A DNA stretch of 64,000 bases from CAKZQX01 sp034435975 (GCA_034435975.1 DAOTWD010000032.1:11798-75797), one strand, 5' to 3'. Counted from the stretch's first letter, positions 16,833-25,820 are shown. Notes: a model not told the origin generated them from the sequence alone. Numbers and translations: made by a program.

Positions 16833-17969
16833 TTACGAAGTTGGCAATGGTGCTGGTTGCTCAACCGGGTCGCGCTCAACGGGTTCACGTACCGGCCGTG
16901 GTTGTTTCTCCACCGCATGCGTACTGGTTTTTTTAACGGGATCGTGATCTTTTTCGGCAGCCTTGCGTTCATTGGCAACACTGCTTGCCAACACAATTGG
17001 GCGAGCAGTGGGGATCATGGCTAAAACCGGTAGATCGAGACTATGCTGTACATCGACTGGAAACCGAATACTGCGATCAAGAAGCATTCCGCCCACAATA
17101 CCGGCACCACTTAACATTCCACCGATCATGACAAAAATCACAATAGGCATGATCAGATCTTTCTTTGATGATGATGGCTCACGCGGCAGGAGCGGCGCAT
17201 CAATGACCAGATAGGATTGACTCGCCTCACTCTCTGCTTTGGATAGCGCGAGACGGGCTGCTTCCTCTTTGTCAAGCGTTTCCTTCACCCGCGCTGAGAG
17301 TTGATCAACCATCGCCTGCAACCCATCCAGTTCCATTTGCTCCACTTCAGGGCGTTCTCCGCGTACTGGCGCAGGATGGGCCTGAATAAAGTCATTTAAC
17401 CGTGCGCGGGCTGCTTCAAGCTCCTGTTGCAACGGTTCCAACTGGCTGGCAAAGAAGGACTGGGCGACCATACTATCCCGTCGATCAGCATTTAATTTCC
17501 ATTCTGTATACGCTTCAATGGTTGATGAAGCCAGTTCATAGGCAATTGTCGGATCTCGATGTCTGGCTCCAAAGCGCATGAGTTTTTCGCCATCAGCCCC
17601 AACCCAGATCGACTGGCGTACACTGTAAATGATACGCTCAGCCTGTTCAGGGCCTTCGTGCATACGTTCCTCAAGGGAGGTGCGCTGGATGATAAACCGG
17701 ATAAAAGCTTCGGTGCGTAATAGTTCATTCAGTTCGTTCGCTGTCATCTGTGCAGGCGTGATCCATGAAAACCCGCTGTTGCCAATCGGAACCAGGGTTG
17801 AGAGCAGCGAGTCTTTCTGCACAAAAAGCACGCCACTGGAGACGTACATCCGTGGAGATTGGGTTACGTAGACGATGCCGCTCCCTGACATCAGGACTAT
17901 CGGGATCAGATAGAGCCAGCGATGCCGAAAATAACTTTCAAGCAGTCGAAGGATCACAAGACGGAGCAT
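16833..17969 (-). CDS. Wzz-type chain-length determinant / polysaccharide co-polymerase
   Basis: 378 residues. The N-terminal membrane segment is 'HRWLYLIPIVLMSGSGIVYV'. A periplasmic-type helical region follows, with the long coiled-coil stretch 'ASQLEPLQQELEAARARLND' and 'LSARVKETLDKEEAARLALS'. The second membrane segment, 'IMPIVIFVMIGGMLSGAGIV', is followed by 'LDLPVLAMIPTARPI', the usual cytoplasmic tail start. The last ~50 residues are rich in Pro, Glu, Lys and Arg and would not fold stably. AAGGA precedes ATG 17969. It is expected to set polymer length with the Wzy-like protein and to contact the CpsD-like protein. Confidence 0.88.
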   Translation of the reverse strand: MLRLVILRLLESYFRHRWLYLIPIVLMSGSGIVYVTQSPRMYVSSGVLFVQKDSLLSTLVPIGNSGFSWITPAQMTANELNELLRTEAFIRFIIQRTSLEERMHEGPEQAERIIYSVRQSIWVGADGEKLMRFGARHRDPTIAYELASSTIEAYTEWKLNADRRDSMVAQSFFASQLEPLQQELEAARARLNDFIQAHPAPVRGERPEVEQMELDGLQAMVDQLSARVKETLDKEEAARLALSKAESEASQSYLVIDAPLLPREPSSSKKDLIMPIVIFVMIGGMLSGAGIVGGMLLDRSIRFPVDVQHSLDLPVLAMIPTARPIVLASSVANERKAAEKDHDPVKKTSTHAVEKQPRPVREPVERDPVEQPAPLPTS

Positions 17970-18034
17970 AAAAAATTCCTTGCGTATGAATGGCTACGCT
18001 ATTACATCAGTATCGATGACAAATGCTGTATCTA

Positions 18035-18112
18035 TGTACCCGTTCCGGGGAACACTCACCAGCGGGGGGGCAGGGCATTATCCCTCCCCATCACTTCACC
18101 TGAACGGTTATG
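18035..18112. repeat. Palindromic intergenic repeat (family 1), partial copy
   Basis: The stretch runs from gtacccgttccggggaac to acctgaacggttatg. The right end matches the arm of the element at 10285-10399. The gtacccgttc-type left end resembles 3231 and, in reverse, 14290-14310 and 41491-41510. It is non-coding and lies upstream of the Wzz-like gene. Confidence 0.5.
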
Positions 18113-18259
18113 TCTTCAAGAGAATATGTCTGACTCCAGGCTGTTTCTACTCTCGGCGTAGAGTGTATATGCGTACAGTGTATCTAAGAATGATAAAGAT
18201 TGTCAATAATACCTGGTAGATCGAAGATGTCGAAAAATTTATCTTGAGCACGCCTACAA

Positions 18260-18357
18260 TAGTTGTGAAGAACCGGGTTCAGGCTTTCTTCTGGCAGAGC
18301 GATCCCCAGGTAAAAGCCTGGAATCCCATTTGTACGTCTCATTCAGGCTTGCTATTC
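18260..18357. repeat. Palindromic intergenic repeat (family 2)
   Basis: tagttgtgaagaaccgggtt begins a ~98-bp sequence containing aagcctggaatccc and ending caggcttgctat. It aligns along its length with 63528-63621 and, for its first third, with 14173-14210. The rest of the gap at 17970-18529 holds the partial family 1 copy and AT-rich sequence, with no convincing gene. Confidence 0.6.
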
Positions 18358-18529
18358 CTGCATACATAGCACTGGTTGTCATTAGCGCGATGTGCTATTG
18401 TTGGGGGAAGCATCAATGAACAACCATTATACCACTGTTCGGACTGGTGCACATTGTTCCCAGGAGGCCATTAACAGTTTCGTCATATCGAAAAAAAGGT
18501 TATCATTGGGTAGAAAGACCGGTCAATAT

Positions 18530-19723
18530 TCAAGAGTCATTCCGTGCAGTGCGCACCCAGCCGTGCTGATCGCGCCCAATCAACACGCGCACATACAACC
18601 AGATCTTCCAGGCAATAAAGGCGGGTGCATACAACAATGCCTGGTAGACCTTGCGGGGAGCTCGGGCCAGCATCAGACTGGCGAGAATGTACACACCCTG
18701 CCCCACGATTGTAATCGTACAGAAAATAGTTGCCCGGATACTCTGAAGCGCTGCTGCTGCTAACAGGCAGACCAGGCTGCCAATGGTCACGATGGAAAGC
18801 GGCGGAATGAGTTGCTCCATTGCCGCATCGAAGAGCAGAAAGTTGCGCCTGGTCAGGGCTGTTCGTAAGAGACGCGGCACATACTGACGCACCATCTGCA
18901 GACGTCCACGTTCCCAGCGAGTATTTTGCGATTGCGCTGCACGCAGTGTGCCCGGCATCTCGGCCCAGACTATGGCATCGGGCGCAAACATAACCCGCTC
19001 GCCGCCCTGAATGAGCGCCATATGATATTCAATATCTTCGGTCAAAGAGGCCGGCCAGCGATACTGGCGCATAATATCCGCTGTAAACACCATGCCGTTG
19101 CCTTTGAGACCAGTTGAACCGCCGAGTACCATACGCCCCTGCGGGCGCAAATAATGCACCGCCATCAGCGCAATCGAGCGCAGGCTGGCACTCCAGGAAG
19201 ATTCGGGATCACGTACGGCATAGTATGCCTGGATAACGCGCTCGCCTCGTGCCAGCCGTGCATCCATGACGGTTAAAAAGTTCGGCGAAACAATAGTGTC
19301 GGCATCAAGAATAACAATGGCATCATGGGCATCGCCGCGCTGCCAGATCCGCTCCAGTAGCCACTCCAGCGCATAGCCTTTGCCAAGCAGTTCGGTATTG
19401 GTGCGTTCGTGAACAATTACCCCTGCTTGCCGAGCCACCTCAGCCGTGCGGTCAGTACAGTTATCAGCCACCACGTGAATTGCGTACAGTGTGGACGGAT
19501 AATCGAGTTGGCGCAGGTTTGCGAGTAATGCTGGCAGCAAGCGCTCTTCGTTATGGGCCGGTATCAAGAACAAAAAGCGCGTATCTGGTGCCTGGCCACG
19601 TGCTGCTGTTCGTCGGGGCGCAAACCATGCCGCACCCGTCAGTAACAACAAATAACCAACCATGGTCGCCAGGATACCAGCGATGATCCAGACCACACCA
19701 CGTACTAGTGCGATAATGCGCAT
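18530..19723 (-). CDS. Membrane family 2 glycosyltransferase (processive-type)
   Basis: About 397 residues from ATG 19723, preceded by AGAGGA; the frame is open to 19750. An N-terminal membrane segment (~residues 5-33) is followed by a GT-A domain: 'FLFLIPAHNEERLLPALLAN', 'VVADNCTDRTAEVARQ', 'AIVILDADTIVSPNFL' (DAD metal motif), 'TEDIEYHMAL' (TED) and 'QNTRWERGRLQM', the QxxRW signature of processive beta-glycosyltransferases. Two or more C-terminal membrane segments follow. The layout is like that of IcaA/PgaC or hyaluronan-type synthases, though single-sugar lipid transferases share it. It stands alone after a gap containing repeats, on the same strand as the locus. Confidence 0.88.
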   Translation of the reverse strand: MRIIALVRGVVWIIAGILATMVGYLLLLTGAAWFAPRRTAARGQAPDTRFLFLIPAHNEERLLPALLANLRQLDYPSTLYAIHVVADNCTDRTAEVARQAGVIVHERTNTELLGKGYALEWLLERIWQRGDAHDAIVILDADTIVSPNFLTVMDARLARGERVIQAYYAVRDPESSWSASLRSIALMAVHYLRPQGRMVLGGSTGLKGNGMVFTADIMRQYRWPASLTEDIEYHMALIQGGERVMFAPDAIVWAEMPGTLRAAQSQNTRWERGRLQMVRQYVPRLLRTALTRRNFLLFDAAMEQLIPPLSIVTIGSLVCLLAAAALQSIRATIFCTITIVGQGVYILASLMLARAPRKVYQALLYAPAFIAWKIWLYVRVLIGRDQHGWVRTARNDS

Positions 19724-19755
19724 GAGTTTCCATCCTCTTTCCCAGAACATAAGTA

Positions 19756-20003
19756 TTCATCCAGGAGAACGTTTGCCAGCAGGGTTTCGCAGGGCCGCAG
19801 GTTCCTACGAAACCCTGTTGGGAGTGGCTTTCACGTGCAGGTCTTTTAGGGTACGGGCTAGCCACTGTGCCATCTTGACGCGCCTGGTAAGGGTCACCAC
19901 GGCGGGGTACTTCTATACTCCGTATTACACGGCAGTTGAAACAAAAAATCTGCACGTGTGCAGTGCGTGCCCACTCCGCGCTACGCTATCTGAACGGTTA
20001 CAA
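19756..20003. repeat. Family 1-like intergenic repeat with 10-bp hairpin
   Basis: cagggtttcg (19780-19789) pairs perfectly with cgaaaccctg (19808-19817). The sequence around it (aacgtttgcc, agggccgcagg) resembles the core of the element at 3206-3439. The right end, tctgaacggttac at 19989-20001, matches the terminal motif of the element at 10285-10399. It fills the gap between the genes at 18530 and 20025. Confidence 0.5.
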
Positions 20004-20024
20004 ACATTGCTATAGTGGAACGTT

Positions 20025-21116
20025 TTAACGAGTTACGGCCTCAACGTCCGCCTGAATGCGTGCCACCAGACGACCCAGGCGGGCGGCATAGTGATCCAGG
20101 CTCATTTCGTGTTCAATGCGCCGCCGTCCAGCCTGACCCATCCGTGCAGCCTGATCGGGATGGTTTATCAGGTGCATAATCGCCGCTCGTAGTGCATCAG
20201 GATCGCCCGGTGGAACGTACATGCCTGTTTCGCCATCGATCACCACGTCGGTCTGACCGGGTGTACGCGAACAGATGACCGCCCGCCCCATCGCCATCGC
20301 TTCTAGTATCGCCGTTACGCCCGCCTGATAGTTGACATTCAGCAGCGGCATCACGACAAAGCGACTATCGGCATAGAGCTGGCGCAGTTCATACTGCGAA
20401 AAACGCTGTAGCGTTACATTTTCGGGAATGTCCTGTCCTTGCGTGCTGTCCGACTGCCTGGCCCAGGGACTGGCAGCAGCAATGATGACCTGGATGTCCA
20501 GTCCACGTACAGCCTGGATCAGGGTGGGATAGTCACGTGACTCCAGGCCGACCGAACAGATCATAGGGCGGGCAGTCAGGTTGGGTGTTACCGTGTCCGG
20601 CGCGAAAAAGTCAGCATCAACCATGAAAGGGGTAAAGACCACGCGTGCAGGAGATACTTTCCAGCGGCGTTGAATAAACTGTTGTTGCCAGGTGGCATAC
20701 ACCAGAAAGATATCGATATGGCTTTGCAAGCCGAGCAGGTCAAACAGGAACATCTTTTTGCCCACCGATAGGATGTGGACGATCATCACGTGGCGTGCAC
20801 GGCGACCAGCGATCATGGCATACTTCAGCAGACCAGCGAGCGGGATACCCACTTGCTCCCCATCAGTAACGATGACGTTATAGTGCTGTCGACGACAATA
20901 GCACGCCCATGCCAGCAACAGATTCGGGCCAGCCAGACGCTCCAGTAGCCATCCGAACCAGCCGCTGTTGCGCCGCGCCGCAGCATAGTCCATAATATCA
21001 GCATCAAATGCCTGGGCCAGGGCAAAGTAATCGGCGCGTGGCCGTGCGCCCTGAGCAATTTTTTCAGCCGTGTCGGGGGCGATTACCCCGGATACCGTCA
21101 ACAGCACTGGTGCCAT
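20025..21116 (-). CDS. Family 4 glycosyltransferase
   Basis: About 363 residues from ATG 21116, chosen for the strong AAGGAAGG seven bases upstream; the frame is open to 21206. It thus overlaps the end of the preceding glycosyltransferase by about 53 bp in another frame. The donor half reads 'ARPMICSVGLESRDYPTLIQ', 'YADSRFVVMPLLNVNYQAGV', 'TAILEAMAMGRAVICSRTPG' and 'GETGMYVPPGDPDALRAAI'. The canonical E-x7-E is less clear here (NYQAGVTAILE), so donor recognition may differ from typical GT4. The overlap implies translational coupling with the gene at 21064-22224. It is probably a soluble enzyme acting at the membrane. Confidence 0.85.
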   Translation of the reverse strand: MAPVLLTVSGVIAPDTAEKIAQGARPRADYFALAQAFDADIMDYAAARRNSGWFGWLLERLAGPNLLLAWACYCRRQHYNVIVTDGEQVGIPLAGLLKYAMIAGRRARHVMIVHILSVGKKMFLFDLLGLQSHIDIFLVYATWQQQFIQRRWKVSPARVVFTPFMVDADFFAPDTVTPNLTARPMICSVGLESRDYPTLIQAVRGLDIQVIIAAASPWARQSDSTQGQDIPENVTLQRFSQYELRQLYADSRFVVMPLLNVNYQAGVTAILEAMAMGRAVICSRTPGQTDVVIDGETGMYVPPGDPDALRAAIMHLINHPDQAARMGQAGRRRIEHEMSLDHYAARLGRLVARIQADVEAVTR

Positions 21117-22224
21117 AGCGTACCTTCCTTTCAGTGCGTGCTGTATCCACCTCCTGTTTGAGCAAATCCAGCAAACGCAAAGCATTGAGTTGGGCATCAA
21201 ATTCACGGGTCACCAGATCCAGCGCCCGTGTGCCCATATCCAGCCGCAGGGTGGGATGTTCGATCAGCCGTCTCAGCGCTGTAACCAGTGCCGATACATC
21301 GCCGGTCGGTATCAGCAACCCGGTCGTGCCGTCTTGCACAATTTCGGGAATAGCCGCGATGCGTGTGGATATAGCTGGTAAACCGGTGGCCCCGGCCTCT
21401 GAAAGTACCATGGGCAAGCAATCGCCATAGGTTGGTAGACAAAAGATGTCGCTATCATAGTACAGTTGTTTGAGCGGCGCACTGTTGGGCTGCATATCGT
21501 TATAGACAAATAGCCCCGGCTCGGCAGGCAACGTATCGCGTGTCACCAGATGCAACTCGACATGCGGTGAACGCACGACACGGAAGGCCTCGAGCAGCAG
21601 CAGGCCACCTTTGCGCTCAAGATGGCCGCCCACAAACAAAATTTTCACTGGCCCATCGTGGGTGACACGTGGTGTTGGGCGCCGCCACTCACCGGTGTTC
21701 ACGCCAGGTGGGATGACAGTTATTTTATCTGTCGGAACTTCATAGTCGTCCACCAAGCTTTGTCTGGCCCACGTACTCCATGTGACCAGTCGTCGTGCAG
21801 CTCGAAAGCAGTCACGATTCATGCGCCACTTGGTATGTTCCAACCAGGCCGGGCCACGTCCGTGGCTATACGCCGCGCCTAACGCGTCGTACTGGAGCGG
21901 TGTCGCGTCTAACGAGACAACACTGGGAATACGCTTGATCCAGCTGGTGGATAGTACGGCCGGCACCTGGGTATGAAAAAACAGTGCATCCAGTTGCGTC
22001 CAGCGCGTCATATCTGCCACCAGTCGCCGGGCGCGCATACCAGCCCGCACTGTCCAATTACTGTTGAAAAGCGGGATATACCTCCCAATCCCCGGTGTTT
22101 CCCATGGCACCAGTCCCCAGCAGGCTTGAATATCCGGGTCATACGGCACGTTTGTCCGCAGATTGCTGGCATGGGTGATATGGCCTAGAGCCTGCTCAAG
22201 AATGAACCCGATCCGATAGGTCAT
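21064..22224 (-). CDS. Family 4 glycosyltransferase
   Basis: About 386 residues from ATG 22224 with AAGGA upstream; the frame is open to 22269. It begins 'MTYRIGFILEQALGHITHAS' and shares a distinct block 'WSTWARQSLVDDYEV' with the protein at 4812-5903, indicating duplication. The donor site reads 'KILFVGGHLERKGGLLLLEA', 'DIFCLPTYGDCLPMVLSEAG' and 'GTTGLLIPTGDVSALVTAL'. In the usual E-x7-E position it has D/C..E (GDCLPMVLSE), so the first Glu is replaced. It is the first gene of the minus-strand locus; the region upstream is shared with the divergent cysI gene. Confidence 0.87.
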   Translation of the reverse strand: MTYRIGFILEQALGHITHASNLRTNVPYDPDIQACWGLVPWETPGIGRYIPLFNSNWTVRAGMRARRLVADMTRWTQLDALFFHTQVPAVLSTSWIKRIPSVVSLDATPLQYDALGAAYSHGRGPAWLEHTKWRMNRDCFRAARRLVTWSTWARQSLVDDYEVPTDKITVIPPGVNTGEWRRPTPRVTHDGPVKILFVGGHLERKGGLLLLEAFRVVRSPHVELHLVTRDTLPAEPGLFVYNDMQPNSAPLKQLYYDSDIFCLPTYGDCLPMVLSEAGATGLPAISTRIAAIPEIVQDGTTGLLIPTGDVSALVTALRRLIEHPTLRLDMGTRALDLVTREFDAQLNALRLLDLLKQEVDTARTERKVRYGTSAVDGIRGNRPRHG

Positions 22225-22487
22225 GCTGGTTTTTTCCTTGATAGTATTGATAGCATGTACTGTAGACAATAGCCACAGGTATGGCGCACAATCTCAGCGT
22301 GACGATCACCGTGTTGTGACTCTGCCGCTGACCGATGAACTGGGAAGAGGCACACCAGGTCACATCGGGATTGCTCCTCTACAGTATGTACCATACTGGC
22401 GCTAAATGGGTTACACTCCTCCCTGAGCTGGATGAATATTTTGTAATAGGAACTACTATCCGCTTCCTTGTCATACCACTTTATTTC

Positions 22488-22522
22488 TTGACAAACTTAA
22501 CTCAAAATGTTACCATTTTGAG
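22488..22522 (+). promoter_or_regulatory. Candidate sigma-70 promoter overlapped by a perfect palindrome
   Basis: TTGACA at 22488-22493, 17 bp, then TACCAT at 22511-22516 gives a plausible -35/-10 pair reading toward cysI. Over the -10 lies a perfect inverted repeat: ctcaaaatg (22501-22509), ttac, cattttgag (22514-22522). A repressor bound there would block the promoter, so sulfur- or redox-responsive control of cysI is suggested. The factor is unknown. The rest of the 22225-22643 gap shows no gene; AGGGAGT precedes the cysI ATG. Confidence 0.55.
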
Positions 22523-22643
22523 CATGAACGGGCAAAACACCACCATACCGATCCAGATGCCACAGCCACTATGATCACTGTGCAGGACACTGCAAGGTAG
22601 TGTATACTAAGCCCGAATTTTTTTCTCTAGCGTAGGGAGTACT

Positions 22644-24359
22644 ATGCATACTGAGACACCACCGGATGGAGATACGTTGTCGAAAGTTGAGCAGATCAAA
22701 GTCAAAAACGATGGGTTAGGTGGGCTGCTCTTTGAAGAAATTCTAGATGCAACCACCGATCATATCTCAGAGGATGCCTATCAACTGCTGAAGTTTCACG
22801 GCAGCTATCAGCAGGATGACCGTGATCTGCGTAAGGAGCGTAAAAAGCAGGGCCTGGATCGTGCCTGGCAATTTATGGTGCGTACCAAAACGCCTGGAGG
22901 TCGCTTGACTGCCGAGCAGTATGTACTGGCGGATGAACTGGCGACGCGGTATGCTAATAATACGCTGCGTATTACCACGCGCCAGGCCTTTCAGTTTCAT
23001 GGTGTTGGAAAGGCAAATCTAAAACCGCTGATTCGGGCGTTGAACGGGCGCTGGATAACGACCTATGGATCCTGCGGTGATGTGGCACGCAACACACTCA
23101 CATGCCCCGTGGCCGATCTGCTGCCCGGCAACACCTTTGACTATCAGGCACTGGCCCGAAAAGTGAGCGACCGCTTCTTGCCTGAATCGACGGCTTACTA
23201 TGAACTCTGGCTCGATGGCGAGAAAGTGTTGGCCGATGGGAACGTGGTAAAGGTTGAACGCAATCGCCACGAGTCATTTTATGGCCCGAACTATTTGCCA
23301 CGCAAGCATAAGATCGGCATTGGTCTACCTCATGACAACTGTATTGACCTCTTTACCCACGATCTGGCGCTGGAGGCAGTGATTGCCAGCGATGGAATAC
23401 TCGGAGGCTTTAACCTGGTGGCAGGTGGCGGGTTGGGAAGCACCCATGGTAAAGCTGAGACCTTTCCCCGTCTGGGCGATCGCATCGGATTTTTGCCACC
23501 AGATAGAGCGCTGGCGGTATTGGAAGCTGCGACGGCTATTTACCGTGACTATGGCGACCGCACGAACCGGCGGCATGCACGCCTGAAGTATGTGCTTGAA
23601 GATCGGGGGGTCGCCTGGTTTCAGCAGGAGTTAGGTCGGCGATTGGGTGAGCCGCTGGCACCACCCGCTGCAGTGCCCCGGTACGGCGTTACGGATCATC
23701 TGGGCTGGCAGCAGCAGGCCGATGGGCGCTGGCTGGTGGGTATCTGGATCGAGAATGGGCGCATTAAGGATACACCGCACGACCAGAGTAAACGTGGCCT
23801 GCGGGCGATCATAGAGGAGTTTCAGCCTGAAATCCGCCTGACAGCGCACCAGAATATCGTCCTGGCGAATATCACAGCGAAGGATAAGCCGCGGGTTGAG
23901 TCGTTGCTGGCATACTACCAACTGGCGACGAGTGATGGCCAGGCCACCGGGAGGGGAACACTCAGCCGGTTGCGACGCTATGCAATGGCTTGTCCCGCAA
24001 TGCCCACCTGTGGGCTGGCCGTGGCTGAGAGCGAACGGTTTTTACCAGACGTTATCAGTGCGCTGGAACAACGCGGCTACGGCAATGATCGGGTCTGGAT
24101 TCGCATGAGCGGATGCCCAAACGCCTGCTCGCGTCCACCCACCGCCGAGATTGGCATCATCGGGCGTAGCTCTGGTTTGTATAATGTCTATGTCGGTGGC
24201 AGCTTTGAAGGTACACGACTTGCACAGCTCTATCGTGAACACGTCCGCGCTGATGTCCTGGTCGATCTCTTGGCAAATGTTCTCGATCGGTGGAAGCGGG
24301 AACGGGCCGAGGGTGAATCCTTTGGCGACTGGGCGGCACGCGCGCTCTGTGGAGCGTAG
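22644..24359 (+). CDS. cysI: Sulfite reductase hemoprotein (siroheme, 4Fe-4S)
   Basis: 571 residues, normal for assimilatory sulfite reductase hemoprotein, which reduces sulfite to sulfide with six electrons. The siroheme/substrate region is seen in 'TTRQAFQFHGVGKANLKPLI' and 'TTYGSCGDVARNT' (~residues 111-151). The 4Fe-4S cysteines are C450 and C456 in 'MACPAMPTCGLA', and C491 and C495 in 'SGCPNACSRP'. The N-terminal 'VEQIKVKNDGLGG' and 'DHISEDAYQLLKFHGSYQQD' also match CysI. No flavoprotein CysJ gene is nearby, so electrons may come from ferredoxin. ATG 22644 has AGGGAGT upstream. Its partner cysH is 675 bp downstream on the same strand, across a repeat-rich gap. Confidence 0.95.
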   Translation: MHTETPPDGDTLSKVEQIKVKNDGLGGLLFEEILDATTDHISEDAYQLLKFHGSYQQDDRDLRKERKKQGLDRAWQFMVRTKTPGGRLTAEQYVLADELATRYANNTLRITTRQAFQFHGVGKANLKPLIRALNGRWITTYGSCGDVARNTLTCPVADLLPGNTFDYQALARKVSDRFLPESTAYYELWLDGEKVLADGNVVKVERNRHESFYGPNYLPRKHKIGIGLPHDNCIDLFTHDLALEAVIASDGILGGFNLVAGGGLGSTHGKAETFPRLGDRIGFLPPDRALAVLEAATAIYRDYGDRTNRRHARLKYVLEDRGVAWFQQELGRRLGEPLAPPAAVPRYGVTDHLGWQQQADGRWLVGIWIENGRIKDTPHDQSKRGLRAIIEEFQPEIRLTAHQNIVLANITAKDKPRVESLLAYYQLATSDGQATGRGTLSRLRRYAMACPAMPTCGLAVAESERFLPDVISALEQRGYGNDRVWIRMSGCPNACSRPPTAEIGIIGRSSGLYNVYVGGSFEGTRLAQLYREHVRADVLVDLLANVLDRWKRERAEGESFGDWAARALCGA

Positions 24360-25034
24360 CAGTAGAGATGGTGGAACTTGCAACCTGTTATGGGTGAGAA
24401 AGAGGGGCTCTGTCTCTGCCTGGAGTCGCTGCATTTCGGATCGTTGTGGCCGCGAAGCTGTCCCAAATGGGACGAAACAAAGGAGGGGCGGAAGACCGCA
24501 GGCACCGCGCCCCCTGTCGCAGGTATTACCTGAACCGTTATGAAATATCATTGCAAATATGTAATAGATAGGAGATAGGAGATAGGAGATAGGAGATAGA
24601 GAAAGTGTCTGTTGAAGCACTGCACCATTTCCTATTTCCTCGCTCCTATCCTCTCGTGCTAGCGACTATTTCATAGTGCTCAAATGAGACTTCATCGCGG
24701 CCGGGGTTTCGGGGCCTGGCGAGAAGAGAGAAGAGGGAAGAGAGGAGCGAGAAGAGAGAAGAGAAGAGCGAGAACCGTCTATCCTCCCTCCTCTTCCCTC
24801 ACTCCCCTTCTTTCACTCCTCGCTCCTCTCCTCTCGCTCCTCCCTCGGAAGGGGTGAAGTCACATCGGGCCTTCCTACCCATGGGATGTCTTGTTGGAGG
24901 AATAGGGAACAATTCCTGGTGACGTTGTATAGGCGACCGGCATTGCGTATATTGAGTGCGTTGAGGCACGGGCATAAACAACAGACGATGGTCTGTCGTT
25001 ATGTCCGTTTTATTTTGGGAGGACGAGGTTTTGT
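24360..25034. repeat. Gene-free, repeat-rich gap between cysI and cysH
   Basis: No gene is seen. 24430-24545 resembles family 1 palindromic repeats and ends acctgaaccgttatg. 24565-24600 has a short tandem run based on ataggagatagg. 24719-24775 is almost purely purine on the + strand (gagaagag units), followed from 24783 to 24845 by an almost purely pyrimidine run (ctcttccctc, cgctcctctcc); the two can pair as a long imperfect hairpin. A similar aggagatagg/tcctatctcc style occurs at 36588-36688 and 37822-37920. The gap makes read-through from cysI to cysH doubtful, so cysH may have its own promoter. Confidence 0.7.
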
Positions 25035-25757
25035 ATGAGATCACTGATAGCAGCGGATGACATCGCCCAGATCTGGACTGAAGATCATATAGGTGAGCTG
25101 AACGAACGATTCAGTGCATGTGCAACCGAGGTACTGCTTGACTGGGCAACTGCTCGATTTGGTCAGGACATCGTGCTAACCTGTAGCTTTGGTGGCCCAT
25201 CCGGTATGGTTCTCCTTGATATGGTGGCACGCCTGGAACGTGATACGCCGGTCATTTTCCTGGACACGGATTTACTCTTTCCCGAAACCTATACGCTGGC
25301 CGAGGCTGCCGCTCAACGGTACGGGGTCACCATCCAACGTCAGCGTCCAGCGCTGACCCTGGATGCGCAGGACAGGATGGAGGGATCACGTCTCTACGAG
25401 CGTGATCCGGATCGTTGTTGCGGCATCCGCAAGGTGGCACCGCTGGCTGAGGCATTGCGCCCCTATCAAGCCTGGATCAGCGGCATTCGCCGTGATCAGG
25501 CGCAGAGCCGGGCTGCAACGCCACTGATCCAGTGGAATGCACGCTACAATCTGCTCAAAATCAATCCGCTAGCCTTCTGGACTGATCGTGATGTCTGGCA
25601 TTATATTCATAGCCATGATGTACCCTACAACCCACTGCTGGATCAAGGCTACCCTAGCCTGGGCTGTATGCCCTGTACGCGCCCGGCCAGTCCACAGTCA
25701 CCTCGTGCAGGCCGTTGGAACGGTTTTGCCAAAACGGAGTGCGGCATTCACGTATGA
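25035..25757 (+). CDS. cysH: APS/PAPS reductase with Fe-S cysteine motif
   Basis: 240 residues. The ATP-pyrophosphatase-like fold shows 'VLTCSFGGPSGMVLLDMVAR' and 'PVIFLDTDLLFPETYTL'. C128-C129 in 'DRCCGIRK' and C211/C214 in 'LGCMPCTRP' form the CC...CxxC set that binds a 4Fe-4S cluster in bacterial adenylyl-sulfate (APS) reductases. The catalytic Cys is C236 in 'KTECGIH'. E. coli-type PAPS reductases lack the cluster cysteines, so APS is the more likely substrate and thioredoxin the likely donor. The product sulfite would feed CysI just upstream. ATG 25035 follows a weak purine stretch (gggaggacgagg). Confidence 0.93.
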   Translation: MRSLIAADDIAQIWTEDHIGELNERFSACATEVLLDWATARFGQDIVLTCSFGGPSGMVLLDMVARLERDTPVIFLDTDLLFPETYTLAEAAAQRYGVTIQRQRPALTLDAQDRMEGSRLYERDPDRCCGIRKVAPLAEALRPYQAWISGIRRDQAQSRAATPLIQWNARYNLLKINPLAFWTDRDVWHYIHSHDVPYNPLLDQGYPSLGCMPCTRPASPQSPRAGRWNGFAKTECGIHV

Positions 25758-25798
25758 GCTATGGCTAGTGATTGACCGCCGTGATGGTGAAGAATAGG

Positions 25799-25820
25799 AG
25801 GGCGGAACGAGGTTCGCCCT
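25799..25820 (+). terminator. Hairpin after cysH
   Basis: agggcggaac, gag, gttcgccct form a stem of about nine pairs with one bulge, 42 bp after the cysH stop. There is no long T-run, so it is a weak intrinsic terminator at best. Confidence 0.4.

Noticed and set aside
24569..24600. Short ataggag tandem run as a possible CRISPR array
   Set aside because: No spacers; unit is only about eight bases. It is a simple sequence repeat.
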